Assembly: GCA_944389585.1 (NCBI GenBank)
Contig: CALXMW010000005.1
Coordinates: 1 to 64,000 of the forward strand
Source of the DNA: an uncultured Kiritimatiellota bacterium
GTDB lineage: Bacteria > Verrucomicrobiota > Kiritimatiellia > RFP12 > DVOR01
Reading direction: 5' to 3'
DNA: 64,000 nt
Made by a program: the position numbers and the translations under genes. This document shows positions 53,911 to 62,478 of this stretch, one piece after another. The notes beneath the pieces were generated by a model that worked only from the letters and a program-made list of their open reading frames with translations, was not told the DNA's origin and ran no database searches. Every line of letters starts with the position of its first letter. Within the stretch, counting starts at the first letter, position 1.

Positions 53911-54993
53911 TCAGGGGCGCTCGGCGGCGTGGGCGAGGATGAGGTCGGCGAGGGCCTGGGCGGCGTCGGGGCGGGGGAGGTCTTGGAGGGCCTGGCGCAT
54001 GATCGTGCGCAGGAGGGGGTCGGAGTAGAGCTGGCGGATGGCCTCGGCGAGCTGGGCGGGGGGGGCGCCTTGGTCGACGCAGAGGGCGCCGCCGCAGGCG
54101 ACGAGGGCCTGGGCGTTGAGGCGCTGGTGGTCGTCGGCGGCGGTGGGCAGGGGGATGAAGATGGCGGGGATGGCGGCGCGGGCGAGCTCGCAGCAGGTGG
54201 CGGCGCCGGCGCGGGCGATGACGAGGTCGGCGCGGGCGTAGGCCTGGCCCATGTCGTCGATGAAGGGGACGACCTCGGCCTGTTTTGGGGTTTGGGCGTA
54301 GGCCGCGCGCATGGCCTCGACGTCGGCGGGGCCGCATTGGTGGGTGAGGGTGACGGCCTTGTCGCTGAGGGCGAGGGAGGCGAGGAGGGGGGCGACGAGG
54401 AGGTTGAGGCCGTGGGCGCCCTGGCTGCCGCCGGTGACGAGAACGTGGAAGCCGGCGCGGGGGGCGGTCTCGCGGGTCTTCTCGGCGCGGGCGAGGGCGT
54501 CGAGGACGCTTTGGCGGAGGGGGAGCCCGGTGCGGACGCAGTCGGCCCAGGGGAGGGCGGCGGCGGTTTCCTTGAAGGTGGTGGCGACGGCGGCGACGCG
54601 CAGGTGTTTGGAGAGGAAGCGGACGGCGCGGCCGGGGAGGGCGTTGGCCTCGTGGAGGATGACGGGGATGCCGAGGGTGCGGGCGGCGACGACGGGGGCG
54701 AAGCTGGTGTAGCCGCCGGTGGCGAGGAGGGCGTGGGGGCGGAAGCGCCGGAGGAAGGCGCGGCAGCGGAGGATGGCCGGGAGGTTGCGCGGGTCGGTGA
54801 TGGGGCGGGCGCCGGAGCGGAGGAGGGGGCCTTGCCAGGTCTCGGCGGCTCGGCGCTCGGCGGGGCGGGTGCCGGAGAGGATGAGGGCCAGGTCGTGGCC
54901 TTGGGCGCGGAGGCGCTCGGCGGTGGCGAGGGCGGGGTGGATGTGGCCGCCGGTGCCGCCGCAGGCGACGGCGATGCGTTTGGGGTGGGGCAT
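53911..54993 (-). CDS. murG: UDP-GlcNAc transferase MurG
   Basis: Adds GlcNAc to lipid I, forming lipid II on the inner face of the membrane. N-terminal ACGGTGGHIHPALA, middle ATGGYTSFAPVVAA and HEANALPGRA, and C-terminal ARAGAATCCELA (donor-binding) are all recognisable. 360 aa is standard. It follows the unknown 653-aa gene by 2 nt. Confidence 0.94.
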   Translation of the reverse strand: MPHPKRIAVACGGTGGHIHPALATAERLRAQGHDLALILSGTRPAERRAAETWQGPLLRSGARPITDPRNLPAILRCRAFLRRFRPHALLATGGYTSFAPVVAARTLGIPVILHEANALPGRAVRFLSKHLRVAAVATTFKETAAALPWADCVRTGLPLRQSVLDALARAEKTRETAPRAGFHVLVTGGSQGAHGLNLLVAPLLASLALSDKAVTLTHQCGPADVEAMRAAYAQTPKQAEVVPFIDDMGQAYARADLVIARAGAATCCELARAAIPAIFIPLPTAADDHQRLNAQALVACGGALCVDQGAPPAQLAEAIRQLYSDPLLRTIMRQALQDLPRPDAAQALADLILAHAAERP

Positions 54994-54995
54994 GG

Positions 54996-56957
54996 TCAGA
55001 GGTCGATGCAGTCCATGAGTTGGCGGGCGAGGGCGTGGGCGTTGACGGCGTCGAGGCGCTCGAGGACGCATTTCCAGCGCCAGGAGATGGAGCCGTTCTC
55101 GTCGATGGGGCGGTCGCGGAAGAGGCCGTCGAAGCCGGCGCGGCGCTCGCGGTAGAGGCGCTGGATGCGCGCGAGCTCGTCCTCGAAGCTTTCGACGAAG
55201 ATGCGCGCGGCGAGCTTGAAGTCCGGGAAGAGGTGCTTGCGGCGGTTCATGGCCGCGGCGTAGTCGGCGATGGTCTCGCCGTAGGGGCGCTTGTAGTTGA
55301 CGAAGGAGCCGGTGGGCTCGGCGAGGATGAGGCGATCCGGGAGCTGGAAGGCGTTGAGGAGGATGACCTCGTCGCCGTCGTCGAAGATGGTACGCCCGCC
55401 CTCGACGGCGGCGCGGCCGACGATGATGTTGGGGGCGGCGGCCTGGCCCAGGAGGCGGCAGAGGCCTTGGCGGAAGGCGGGGGAGGCGTAGAGGTTCTCG
55501 GGGATCTTGTTGGTGGCGAAGCCGGAGATGTAGTCGCGCTCGAAGTAGCCGGTCTGGACGCTTTGGGTGGAGCCGTCTGGGGCCTTGACGATCTCGCGGA
55601 AGGTGCGCGGCACCATGAGGGGGGGCAGGTGCATCCCCAGCTGGCGGGCGCCGAGGCGGCGGTCCATGACGTAGTCGGTGTAGTCTTCGGCGTCGATGAT
55701 GGCCTGGAGGAGGGGGCGCCCGGCGGCGAGGTGGGTGGCGACGGTCCAGCGTTGGATGCGGATGATCTTGACCTGGGGGCGGGGGCGGTGGCGCTCCTTG
55801 AGCTCGACGATGTAGACGAGGGCGCGGGGGCCCTGGCCTTTGCGTTGGGAGAGGGAGCGGCGGGTGCGGCCGATGTTGACGTACTCGATCTGGGAGTATT
55901 CGCGCACGTAGTTGAAGAGGATGGCGCGGGCGCGCGGGTCGCAGAGGTGCTGGAGGGCCTCGTCCTCGGGGTGGCGGTCGGCCTCCATGAAGACGGGGTC
56001 GAAGAAGAGTTCGCCTTCCTCCACGCGGCCGCCGGGGAGCCACTCGATCTGCATGAAGTATTCCGGCGAGAGGCCTTCGATGACGGCCGAGACGCCGGTT
56101 TCGTTGGGGGCCTCGACGAGGGCGGCGGAGAGGGCCTTGCGCCAGCCGGGGTCGTCGATGTCGTCCTCGCGCAGGCAGGGGTCGGCGACGGCGCCCTCGA
56201 AGGCGGCCAGGAGGCGCTGGTAGGTGGCGCGGAGCGTGGGCTCGTCCATCGCGGCGAAGTCGATGCCCTGGCGGAGCTCGGCGGGGAGGGCGCCGTGGGG
56301 GAGGGAGTCGATCTCGGGGTTGGCGAAGCGGTTGGTGCGCCCGGCGTTGAGGTGGATTTCCTCAAGGAGGGTGCGGAGTTCCTCCGCGGGGAGTGCGCCG
56401 ATGGAGCGGAAGGCACCGAGGGTGAGGAAGCGCGTGCCGGTGAGGTGGTTGTAGTAGTAGATGGCGCGGCCGTCGATGCCCACGCGGGCGTTCTCGATGA
56501 GGGCGCGGATCTCCTCCTCGAAGCGGGGGACGGGGGCCATGCGCCAGGCCTCGCCGCGGGTGCGCAGGGCGTCGCGCACCTGGCGGTTCTGGATGTTCAG
56601 GTAGCGGATTTTGCGCTTGGAGACGAACTTTTGGAGGAATTCGTCGCCGCGGATGGCCACGGGCATGTTGTCCGGGTCTGGGCGGATGAGCGCGTAGTTC
56701 TCGTCGAAGAGCAGGTCGACGCTCTCGGCGATCTCGGCCTCTTCCTCCTTTTGCGTGAGCTTGGGCAGGCCCTGCGCGGCGCGGCGCTTGTTGAGCGCGT
56801 CGATGAAGGCGAGGCGCTGCATGGCGTGGATGCCGCGGATGGTGATGAGGCCGGGGGTGCGCAGGAAGATGGTGCCGATGCGCGTCTGGAGGGCGCCCTT
56901 GGCGTCCTTGGCGAAGATTTCGGGCCCCAGGCGGATGATGTCCTCGGTGTCGCTCAC
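54996..56957 (-). CDS. Unknown 653-aa cytoplasmic protein in the folD-murG operon
   Basis: I do not recognise a family. No signal peptide or transmembrane helix is seen. Landmarks: [19 protein letters not shown] (about 32-50), [20 protein letters not shown] (102-121), a central Asp/Glu-rich region around 250-340 with [12 protein letters not shown], a basic segment RRSLSQRKG near 370, and a C-terminal W-containing [14 protein letters not shown]. It overlaps folD by 4 nt and is 2 nt from murG, so all three are co-translated. Sequence quality and codon use look like a genuine, conserved gene. Confidence 0.78.
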   Translation of the reverse strand: MSDTEDIIRLGPEIFAKDAKGALQTRIGTIFLRTPGLITIRGIHAMQRLAFIDALNKRRAAQGLPKLTQKEEEAEIAESVDLLFDENYALIRPDPDNMPVAIRGDEFLQKFVSKRKIRYLNIQNRQVRDALRTRGEAWRMAPVPRFEEEIRALIENARVGIDGRAIYYYNHLTGTRFLTLGAFRSIGALPAEELRTLLEEIHLNAGRTNRFANPEIDSLPHGALPAELRQGIDFAAMDEPTLRATYQRLLAAFEGAVADPCLREDDIDDPGWRKALSAALVEAPNETGVSAVIEGLSPEYFMQIEWLPGGRVEEGELFFDPVFMEADRHPEDEALQHLCDPRARAILFNYVREYSQIEYVNIGRTRRSLSQRKGQGPRALVYIVELKERHRPRPQVKIIRIQRWTVATHLAAGRPLLQAIIDAEDYTDYVMDRRLGARQLGMHLPPLMVPRTFREIVKAPDGSTQSVQTGYFERDYISGFATNKIPENLYASPAFRQGLCRLLGQAAAPNIIVGRAAVEGGRTIFDDGDEVILLNAFQLPDRLILAEPTGSFVNYKRPYGETIADYAAAMNRRKHLFPDFKLAARIFVESFEDELARIQRLYRERRAGFDGLFRDRPIDENGSISWRWKCVLERLDAVNAHALARQLMDCIDL

Positions 56958-57847
56958 GACGCGCCTCCCGCCGCGCGCTGGGCGGCCTTCAGGGTGTTCT
57001 CAAGCAGCATGGCGATGGTCATGGGCCCGACGCCGCCGGGCACGGGGGTGAGCGCCGAGGCCACCTCGGCCACGCCCTCGAAGTCGCAGTCGCCGCGCAG
57101 ACGGTAGCCGCGCTGGGCCGTCGGGTCGGGCACGCGGTTGACGCCCACGTCGATGACGACGGCGCCGGGCTTGACCATGTCCCCGGTGACGGTGCCGGGG
57201 CGCCCCGCGGCCACGATGAGGATGTCCGCCGCGCGCGTGAAGCGTGCCAGGTCGGGCGTGGCGGAGTGGCAGAGCGTGACGGTGGCGTCGCCGTCCGGCG
57301 CCTTGCGCGAGAGGAGGTTGGCCAGGGGGCGGCCGACGATGGCGCTGCGGCCCACGACCACCACGTGCGCGCCCCGCGTCCGGGCGCCGGCCTGCTGGAG
57401 CAGGCGGAGCACCCCATGCGGCGTGCAGGGCAGGAAGCAGTCTTGCCCCAAGATCATCTTGCCCACGTTGATGGGGGTGAAGCCGTCGACGTCCTTCTCC
57501 GGCGCGATGGCCTCGATCACGGCGTCGGCGTCCAGGCCCCGGGGCAGGGGCAGCTGCACCAGGATGCCGTGCACCTGCGGGTCGGCGTTGAGGCGCGCGA
57601 TGACCGCGAGCAGCTCCTCCTGCGTCGTCTCCGCCGGCAGGCGCACGTCCACCGAGCGCATCCCGGCCTCCTCGAGCGCCCGCTCCTTGGCCGTCACGTA
57701 GCTGCGCGAGGCCGGGTCGTCGCCCACCAAGACCACGCCGAGCCCGGGCGTGACGCCCGTCTTCGCCTTCAGCTCGGCCACGCCGGCCTTGACCTTCGCG
57801 CGCGTTTCCGCCGCCAAGGCCTTGCCGTCAATGAGTTCAGCCTTCAT
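56954..57847 (-). CDS. folD: Methylenetetrahydrofolate dehydrogenase/cyclohydrolase FolD
   Basis: Interconverts 5,10-methylene- and 10-formyl-THF with NADP. Catalytic [12 protein letters not shown] (Lys), [37 protein letters not shown] and [12 protein letters not shown] are all intact. 297 aa. ATG 57847 is chosen over the longer frame since the promoter lies in between. Confidence 0.95.
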   Translation of the reverse strand: MKAELIDGKALAAETRAKVKAGVAELKAKTGVTPGLGVVLVGDDPASRSYVTAKERALEEAGMRSVDVRLPAETTQEELLAVIARLNADPQVHGILVQLPLPRGLDADAVIEAIAPEKDVDGFTPINVGKMILGQDCFLPCTPHGVLRLLQQAGARTRGAHVVVVGRSAIVGRPLANLLSRKAPDGDATVTLCHSATPDLARFTRAADILIVAAGRPGTVTGDMVKPGAVVIDVGVNRVPDPTAQRGYRLRGDCDFEGVAEVASALTPVPGGVGPMTIAMLLENTLKAAQRAAGGAS

Positions 57848-57877
57848 TGTCTGCTCGCTTTCCCGATTTACGCTCAC

Positions 57878-57906
57878 AGCATACCACATCGCCCCCGCCC
57901 CTGCAA
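57878..57906 (-). promoter_or_regulatory. Promoter of folD operon
   Basis: On the - strand TTGCAG (rc of 57901-57906), a 17-nt spacer and TATGCT with an upstream TG (rc of 57878-57883). It faces away from the purC promoter and partly shares its DNA. Confidence 0.68.
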
Positions 57907-57910
57907 ACTG

Positions 57911-57919
57911 TGCTACAAT
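57911..57919 (+). promoter_or_regulatory. Extended -10 promoter of purC
   Basis: TGCTACAAT (57911-57919) lies 29 nt before the purC ATG. The position expected for -35 is only GC-rich sequence inside the divergent folD promoter. Confidence 0.62.
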
Positions 57920-57947
57920 AGGCGTAACTTTTCACCAAGGAGCAGAC

Positions 57948-58862
57948 ATGAAGTTCGACAAACGCGGCGCGCTGATGGAGACCGAGATCCCCGGCACGCA
58001 GAAAATCCAAGGCAAGGTGCGCGACATCTACGACCTCGGCGACAAGATGCTCATCGTCGTCACCGACCGCCTCAGCGCCTTCGACGTGATCATGGACGAC
58101 GGCGTCCCCGGCAAGGGCAAGGTGCTCAACGCCATCTCCGCCTTCTGGTTCCGCAAGCTTGCCGCCCTCTGCCCCAACCACCTCCTCACCGACGACGTGG
58201 CCGAATACCCCGCACCCTTCAACGCCTGCCCCGAGCTCCAGGGCCGCTCCATGCTCGTGCGCAAGCTCAAGGTCGTCCCCTACGAATGCATCGTCCGCGG
58301 CTACCTCACCGGCTCGGGCTGGGCCGAATACCAAAAATCCGGCACCGTCAACGGCCAGCCCCTGCGCCCCGGCTACCAGAACGCCTCCAAGCTCGACGAG
58401 GTGCTCTTCACCCCCACCACCAAGGCCGCCATCGGCGACCATGACATGGCCGTCACCGTCGAGCACATGGCCCAGGACATCGGCGCCGACTTCGCCGCCA
58501 AGCTCCGCGACCTCTCCATCGCCCTCTACAAGGCCGCCGCCGCGCACGCCGAGGCCCGCGGCATCATCCTGGCCGACACCAAGTTCGAGTTCGGCCTCGA
58601 CGAAGCGGGCAACGTCGTCCTCGCCGACGAGGCCCTCACCCCCGACTCCTCCCGCTTCTGGGACAAGGCCACCTACGCCGTCGGCGCCAACCCGCCCAGC
58701 ATGGACAAGCAGTTCGTCCGCGACTGGCTGGACGCCATCCACTTCAACCACCAGCCCCCGGCCCCGGCCCTGCCCGACGACGTCATCGCCAAGACCCAGG
58801 CCATCTACGCCGAGTGCTACCGCCGCCTCACCGAAGGCGAGGCCTGCGCCCCCACGCTGTGA
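57948..58862 (+). CDS. purC: SAICAR synthase
   Basis: ATP-dependent addition of aspartate to CAIR in purine synthesis. Conserved KVRDIYDLGDKMLIVVTDRLSAFD near the N-terminus, VVPYECIVRGYLTGSGW, and DTKFEFGLDEAGNVVLADE. 304 aa matches the longer eukaryote-like/PVC form rather than the 235-aa E. coli form. AAGGAG 7 nt before ATG 57948. Confidence 0.95.
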   Translation: MKFDKRGALMETEIPGTQKIQGKVRDIYDLGDKMLIVVTDRLSAFDVIMDDGVPGKGKVLNAISAFWFRKLAALCPNHLLTDDVAEYPAPFNACPELQGRSMLVRKLKVVPYECIVRGYLTGSGWAEYQKSGTVNGQPLRPGYQNASKLDEVLFTPTTKAAIGDHDMAVTVEHMAQDIGADFAAKLRDLSIALYKAAAAHAEARGIILADTKFEFGLDEAGNVVLADEALTPDSSRFWDKATYAVGANPPSMDKQFVRDWLDAIHFNHQPPAPALPDDVIAKTQAIYAECYRRLTEGEACAPTL

Positions 58863-58873
58863 GCCCCCGCGCC

Positions 58874-60367
58874 GTGGCAGGACAGCCCCCGAGCGGCCCC
58901 GCGCCGTCCGGGGGCTTTTTCGCGCCCGCCCCCGAAACGCCCGAAGGGAGCCCTTATAAGGGTTCCGGTGGAGCCCTTATAGGGTTCTGCGAGAGCCCTT
59001 ATAAGGGTTCCCTCCAGGCCACCGCCGAAGGCGCGGGGCGCCCCCGCGGCCTGATGCTCGACGTCTCGCGCAACCGCGTCTACTCCCTGGCCACGCTCAA
59101 GTGGGTGGCCGCCCTCCTGGCCGCGCTGGGCTACGACCGGCTGGAGCTTTACTTCGAGAACGTCTTCGCCTATCCCGGCCACGAGGCCGCCTGGCGCGGC
59201 GGCGACCCCTACACGCCCGAGGCCCTCCTCGAGCTGGGCGAGCACTGCGCCGCGCGGGGCGTCAGGCTCGTGCCGAACCAAAACACCCTCGGCCACTTCG
59301 AGCGCTGGTTCCGCCACCCCGCCTACCGCCGCCTCGCCGAGCTCCCGCAGGGCGGCGCCCGCACCCCGTGGGGGAGCGTCCAAACCATCCCCACCGGCCT
59401 CTGCCCCACCGACCCCGAGGCCGTCGCCTTCGCCGAGGGCCTCCTCGAGGCGCTCCTGCCCTGCTTCCCCCACGCCGACGCGGCGAACCTCGGCGGCGAC
59501 GAGGTCTTCGACCTGGGCCAAGGCCGCTCCGCGGGGCGCGACAAGGCGCGGCTCTACGTCGACCACCTCTCGCGCATGGCCGACGTCGCCCGCCGCCACG
59601 GCAAACGCCCCGAGTTCTGGGCCGACATGCTCCTGCGCCACCCCGACGCCCTCCCCCTCGCCGCCGAGCGCCTCGCCGACGCCGATTGGATCGTCTGGGG
59701 GTACGAGGCGGGCGACGACCTGCCCGGCGGCGTGGCGACGCTTAAGGCCGCCGGCCTGCGCACCCGCGTCGCGCCGGGCACCTCCTCGTGGCGCTCCTTT
59801 TGCGGGCGCACCGCGAACCTGCGCGCGAACCTGCGCAACGCCGAGGCCGCGGGGGCGGACGGCCTGCTGTTGGTGGATTGGGGCGACGCGGGCCACTGGC
59901 AGCCCCTCGCCGTCAGCCTGCCCGCCCTCGCCCTCGCCGCCGGCCGGACGATGGGCGACCTTGACCGCCTGGTGGGCGTGCCCGGGCTGGGCGGCTTTCT
60001 CCTGCGCTTGGGCGACACCTATCGCACCGCCAAGGCCGAGGCCGCCAATTCCACCCTCCTCTTCCGCGCCTACAACCTGCCCCGCGCCGAGGCCCCGGCC
60101 TTCGACCGCGAGGCCCTGCTGGCCGCCTCCGCGGAGCTGGACGCCCTGGCCGAGCCCGGCGTGGCCTTGGGCGACACCCTCCTTGCCCGCGAGGCGCGCC
60201 ACGCGCTGGGCCTGCAGCGCCTGGCCGTGCGGCGCGCCCTTGGGGAGGCGGGCCTGGCCGCCGAACGCGCCCGCTTGGCCCGCGAGATGGAGGCATTGTG
60301 GCTGGAGCGCGGCCCGCGGGCGCGGCTCGACGCCTCCCTGCACGATTTTCTGGAGCCCGATCTATGA
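58874..60367 (+). CDS. GH20-like beta-N-acetylhexosaminidase
   Basis: A GH20 barrel starts at about 59048 (LMLDVSRNRVYSLATLKWV), followed by LELYFENVFAYPGHE and the catalytic pair in NLGGDEVFDLG (Asp-Glu). No signal peptide precedes it, so it probably acts in the cytoplasm on N-acetylhexosamine fragments, for example in cell-wall recycling. The usual N-terminal accessory domain is missing; its place is taken by three palindromic repeats (58941-59011) translated as SPYKGS-type peptides. The start is uncertain: GTG 58859, GTG 58874 and ATG 59054 are all possible and none has a ribosome site. Confidence 0.72.
   Translation: MAGQPPSGPAPSGGFFAPAPETPEGSPYKGSGGALIGFCESPYKGSLQATAEGAGRPRGLMLDVSRNRVYSLATLKWVAALLAALGYDRLELYFENVFAYPGHEAAWRGGDPYTPEALLELGEHCAARGVRLVPNQNTLGHFERWFRHPAYRRLAELPQGGARTPWGSVQTIPTGLCPTDPEAVAFAEGLLEALLPCFPHADAANLGGDEVFDLGQGRSAGRDKARLYVDHLSRMADVARRHGKRPEFWADMLLRHPDALPLAAERLADADWIVWGYEAGDDLPGGVATLKAAGLRTRVAPGTSSWRSFCGRTANLRANLRNAEAAGADGLLLVDWGDAGHWQPLAVSLPALALAAGRTMGDLDRLVGVPGLGGFLLRLGDTYRTAKAEAANSTLLFRAYNLPRAEAPAFDREALLAASAELDALAEPGVALGDTLLAREARHALGLQRLAVRRALGEAGLAAERARLAREMEALWLERGPRARLDASLHDFLEPDL
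58941..59011. repeat. Three copies of a palindromic CCCTTATAAGGG-type repeat
   Basis: GGAGCCCTTATAAGGGTTCC, GGAGCCCTTATAGGGTTCTG and AGAGCCCTTATAAGGGTTCC follow each other at a spacing of 25-26 nt. Each can form a hairpin (CCCTTATAAGGG is fully palindromic; the middle copy lacks one A). They lie between purC and the GH20 barrel and stay open in the GH20 frame. Confidence 0.85.
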
Positions 60368-61059
60368 GCGAGACCTTGTTGCGCGCGGAGGCATTGTTGG
60401 GGGCCGAGGCGATGGCGCGCCTCCGCGCCGCGCGGGTGCTGGCGGTGGGCCTCGGGGCCGTCGGCGGGGCGTGCGTCGAGGCGCTCGCCCGCAGCGGGGT
60501 GGGGGAACTCTGGCTTGTGGACGGCGACGTCTTCGAGCCCTCCAACCTCAACCGCCAGCCCTTCGCCGCCCTTTCCACCCTTGGCCAGCCCAAGGCCGAG
60601 GCCACCGCCGCGCGGCTGCGCGACATTGCCCCGACTTGCCTGGCGACCGCCGAGCGCCTGCGGGTGGATGCCGCGAACGTGTCGGCCCTGCTCGACCGCG
60701 CCGCGCCGACTGCCGTGGTGGACGCGATCGACGACGTGCCCGCGAAGCTTGCCCTTTTGGCCGAATGCCTTCGCCGCGGGATTCCCGCGTGGTCGGCGAT
60801 GGGCGCGGCGCGGAAGCGCGACCCCGCGGCCCTGTGCGTCACCGATCTTGCCAAGACGCAGGTCTGCCCCTTGGCCCGCCGCGTGCGGCAGGGGTTACGT
60901 GCCCTCGGGTTCGAGGGGGGCGTCCGGTGCGTCTGGTCGCGCGAGCCCCCCGCGCCGCAGGCCCCCGGCGCGCCGCTCGGCTCGTTCATGCCCGTCACCG
61001 CCGCGGCCGGGCTTCTGCTTGCCGCGGATGTGACAAAAAGCCTTTCCAAGCCAACGTGA
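60364..61059 (+). CDS. tcdA: tRNA threonylcarbamoyladenosine dehydratase (TcdA/CsdL-like, ThiF family)
   Basis: E1-like enzyme that cyclises t6A37 to ct6A in tRNAs. ATP-binding GLGAVGGACVEALARSGVG (residues about 28-46), the E1 Asp in VDGD, SNLNRQ and SFMPVTAAAGLLLA are characteristic. 231 aa, slightly short of E. coli TcdA. ATGA overlaps the GH20 stop. Confidence 0.85.
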   Translation: MSETLLRAEALLGAEAMARLRAARVLAVGLGAVGGACVEALARSGVGELWLVDGDVFEPSNLNRQPFAALSTLGQPKAEATAARLRDIAPTCLATAERLRVDAANVSALLDRAAPTAVVDAIDDVPAKLALLAECLRRGIPAWSAMGAARKRDPAALCVTDLAKTQVCPLARRVRQGLRALGFEGGVRCVWSREPPAPQAPGAPLGSFMPVTAAAGLLLAADVTKSLSKPT

Positions 61060-61063
61060 TTGT

Positions 61064-61071
61064 GCTATACT
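61064..61071 (+). promoter_or_regulatory. Promoter of rpsU
   Basis: Extended -10 TGCTATACT (TATACT at 61066-61071) with a weak TTTCCA at 61043-61048 as -35 (17-nt spacing). It lies directly after the tcdA stop. Confidence 0.6.
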
Positions 61072-61127
61072 ACGTGGCCAATTCGTCGGGTTCCTCCGGC
61101 GGAGCCCATGAAAGGAGGTGAGCAAAC

Positions 61128-61325
61128 ATGATCATGGTTCGTCTGAAAAAGGGCGAGTCCGTGGAGCGCGGCCTGAAGCGCCTGAAGAAGATCCTCGACA
61201 AGGAGGGCCTCATCAAGCAGCTGCGTGCGACCCGTTACTACGAGAAGCCTTGCGAAAAGGCCCGTCGCAAATCCGCGCGTGCTCGCATCCGCGCCCGTTC
61301 CCGTTCCGCGATGGCTCAGATGTGA
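61128..61325 (+). CDS. rpsU: 30S ribosomal protein S21
   Basis: 65-aa basic protein: VRLKKGESVERGLKRLKK and RYYEKPCEKARRKSARARIR are the S21 pattern. AGGAGGTG (61113-61120), a full anti-SD match, is 7 nt from the ATG. Single-gene unit with its own promoter and terminator. Confidence 0.96.
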   Translation: MIMVRLKKGESVERGLKRLKKILDKEGLIKQLRATRYYEKPCEKARRKSARARIRARSRSAMAQM

Positions 61326-61344
61326 GCCTCGCCCCAACGGCAAG

Positions 61345-61375
61345 AAAGCCCCGGCCGACAAGCCGGGGCTTTTTT
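61345..61375 (+). terminator. Intrinsic terminator of rpsU
   Basis: AAAGCCCCGGC and GCCGGGGCTTT form an 11-bp stem with a 6-nt loop, followed by further T residues (total T6). A textbook terminator; the A-rich left arm could also serve the converging coaB. Confidence 0.92.
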
Positions 61376-61391
61376 GTCTGCCCGCTGCGGG

Positions 61392-62027
61392 TCAGCGGAG
61401 GGTGGGGAGGAGGGCGATGAGGCGGCGGGCGAGGTCGAGCTTGGGAAGGAGGGGGAGGGGCTCGCGGCGGCCGTCGGGGTAGAGGAGGGTGACGCGGTTG
61501 GTGTCGTGGGCGAAGCCGGCGCCGGGGGCGGTGACGTCGTTGGCGACGATGAGGTCAAGCCCTTTCTCGCGGAGTTTGCGGGCGGCTTCGGCGTCCGGTT
61601 CGCCGGTCTCGGCGGCGAAGCCGACGAAGGTGCGGGAACCTTTTTGGGGGTGGATGGTCTTGAGGATGTCGGGGTTGGGGACAAGGCGGATGACGCCTGC
61701 CATCTGGGCCTTTTTGAGTTTGGTGGGGGAGCAGGCCTCGGGGCGCCAGTCGGCGACGGCGGCGGAGGCGATGAGGGCATCGGCCTGGGGGAGGTGGGCC
61801 TGGACGGCGGCGAGCATGTCGCGGGCGGTGAGGACGTCGACGCGGCGGACTCCGGGCGGGGTGGGGAGGGCGACGGGGCCGGCGATGAGGGTGACGGCGT
61901 GGCCGGCCTCGGCGGCGGCTTGGGCGAGGGCGAAGCCCATGCGTCCGGTGGAGCGGTTGGAGAGGAAGCGGACGGGGTCGAGGGGTTCGCGCGTGGGGCC
62001 GGCGGTGATGAGGATGTTGAGGGGCAT
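61392..62027 (-). CDS. coaB: Phosphopantothenate-cysteine ligase (CoaB, stand-alone)
   Basis: Joins cysteine to 4'-phosphopantothenate in coenzyme A synthesis. NILITAGPTREPLDPVRFLSNRS and GFALAQAAAEAGHAVTLIAGP mark the CoaB fold, and ASAAVADWRP and KLKK are conserved. The CoaC decarboxylase half found in most bacterial Dfp proteins is absent, so CoaC must be encoded elsewhere. ATG 62027 begins directly at the fold. It follows panD of the same pathway. Confidence 0.88.
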   Translation of the reverse strand: MPLNILITAGPTREPLDPVRFLSNRSTGRMGFALAQAAAEAGHAVTLIAGPVALPTPPGVRRVDVLTARDMLAAVQAHLPQADALIASAAVADWRPEACSPTKLKKAQMAGVIRLVPNPDILKTIHPQKGSRTFVGFAAETGEPDAEAARKLREKGLDLIVANDVTAPGAGFAHDTNRVTLLYPDGRREPLPLLPKLDLARRLIALLPTLR

Positions 62028-62117
62028 AGGGGGATGATTTGGGGAGCACCGCGGCGGGGCGATGCCCCCGTCTGTCATTGGGAAGGCGTCTGCGGCGGGG
62101 CGCCCGTCTTCATCGGT

Positions 62118-62477
62118 TTAGTAGGCTTGGGCGACGATGTCGTTGTGTTCGTCGAGGCGGACGACGCGGGGGCGGTGGGCGGGGGCGTCCTGCTCGGGGA
62201 CTTGGGCGAAGGCCATGACGATGAGGCGGTCGCCGACTTTGCCCATGTAGGCGGCGGCGCCGTTGAGGCAGGCGATTTTGGAGCCGCGGACGCCGGGGAT
62301 GACGTAGGTCTCGAGGCGCTGCCCGTTGTCGAGGTTGGCGACGAGGACTTTTTCGTAGGGGACGAGGCCGACGGCGTCGAGGAGATCCTCGTCGACGGTG
62401 AGGGAGCCGAGGTATTCGAGGTCGGCCTGGGTGACGCGCAAGTGATGGAGCTTGGCGTGGAGGAGGGTCAGGGTCAT
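62118..62477 (-). CDS. panD: Aspartate 1-decarboxylase
   Basis: Makes beta-alanine for pantothenate using a pyruvoyl group. The self-cleavage site is Gly24-Ser25 (EYLGSLTVD). Other conserved parts: NLDNGQRLETYVIPG, LNGAAA, DRLIVMAFA. 119 aa is typical. It begins 1 nt after the S41 peptidase stop and is 90 nt before coaB. Confidence 0.94.
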   Translation of the reverse strand: MTLTLLHAKLHHLRVTQADLEYLGSLTVDEDLLDAVGLVPYEKVLVANLDNGQRLETYVIPGVRGSKIACLNGAAAYMGKVGDRLIVMAFAQVPEQDAPAHRPRVVRLDEHNDIVAQAY

Positions 62478-62478
62478 G

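Noticed and set aside
58941..59011. CRISPR array
   Set aside because: Three repeats at 25-26 nt spacing leave only about 6 nt between them, far too short for spacers, and no cas gene is nearby.
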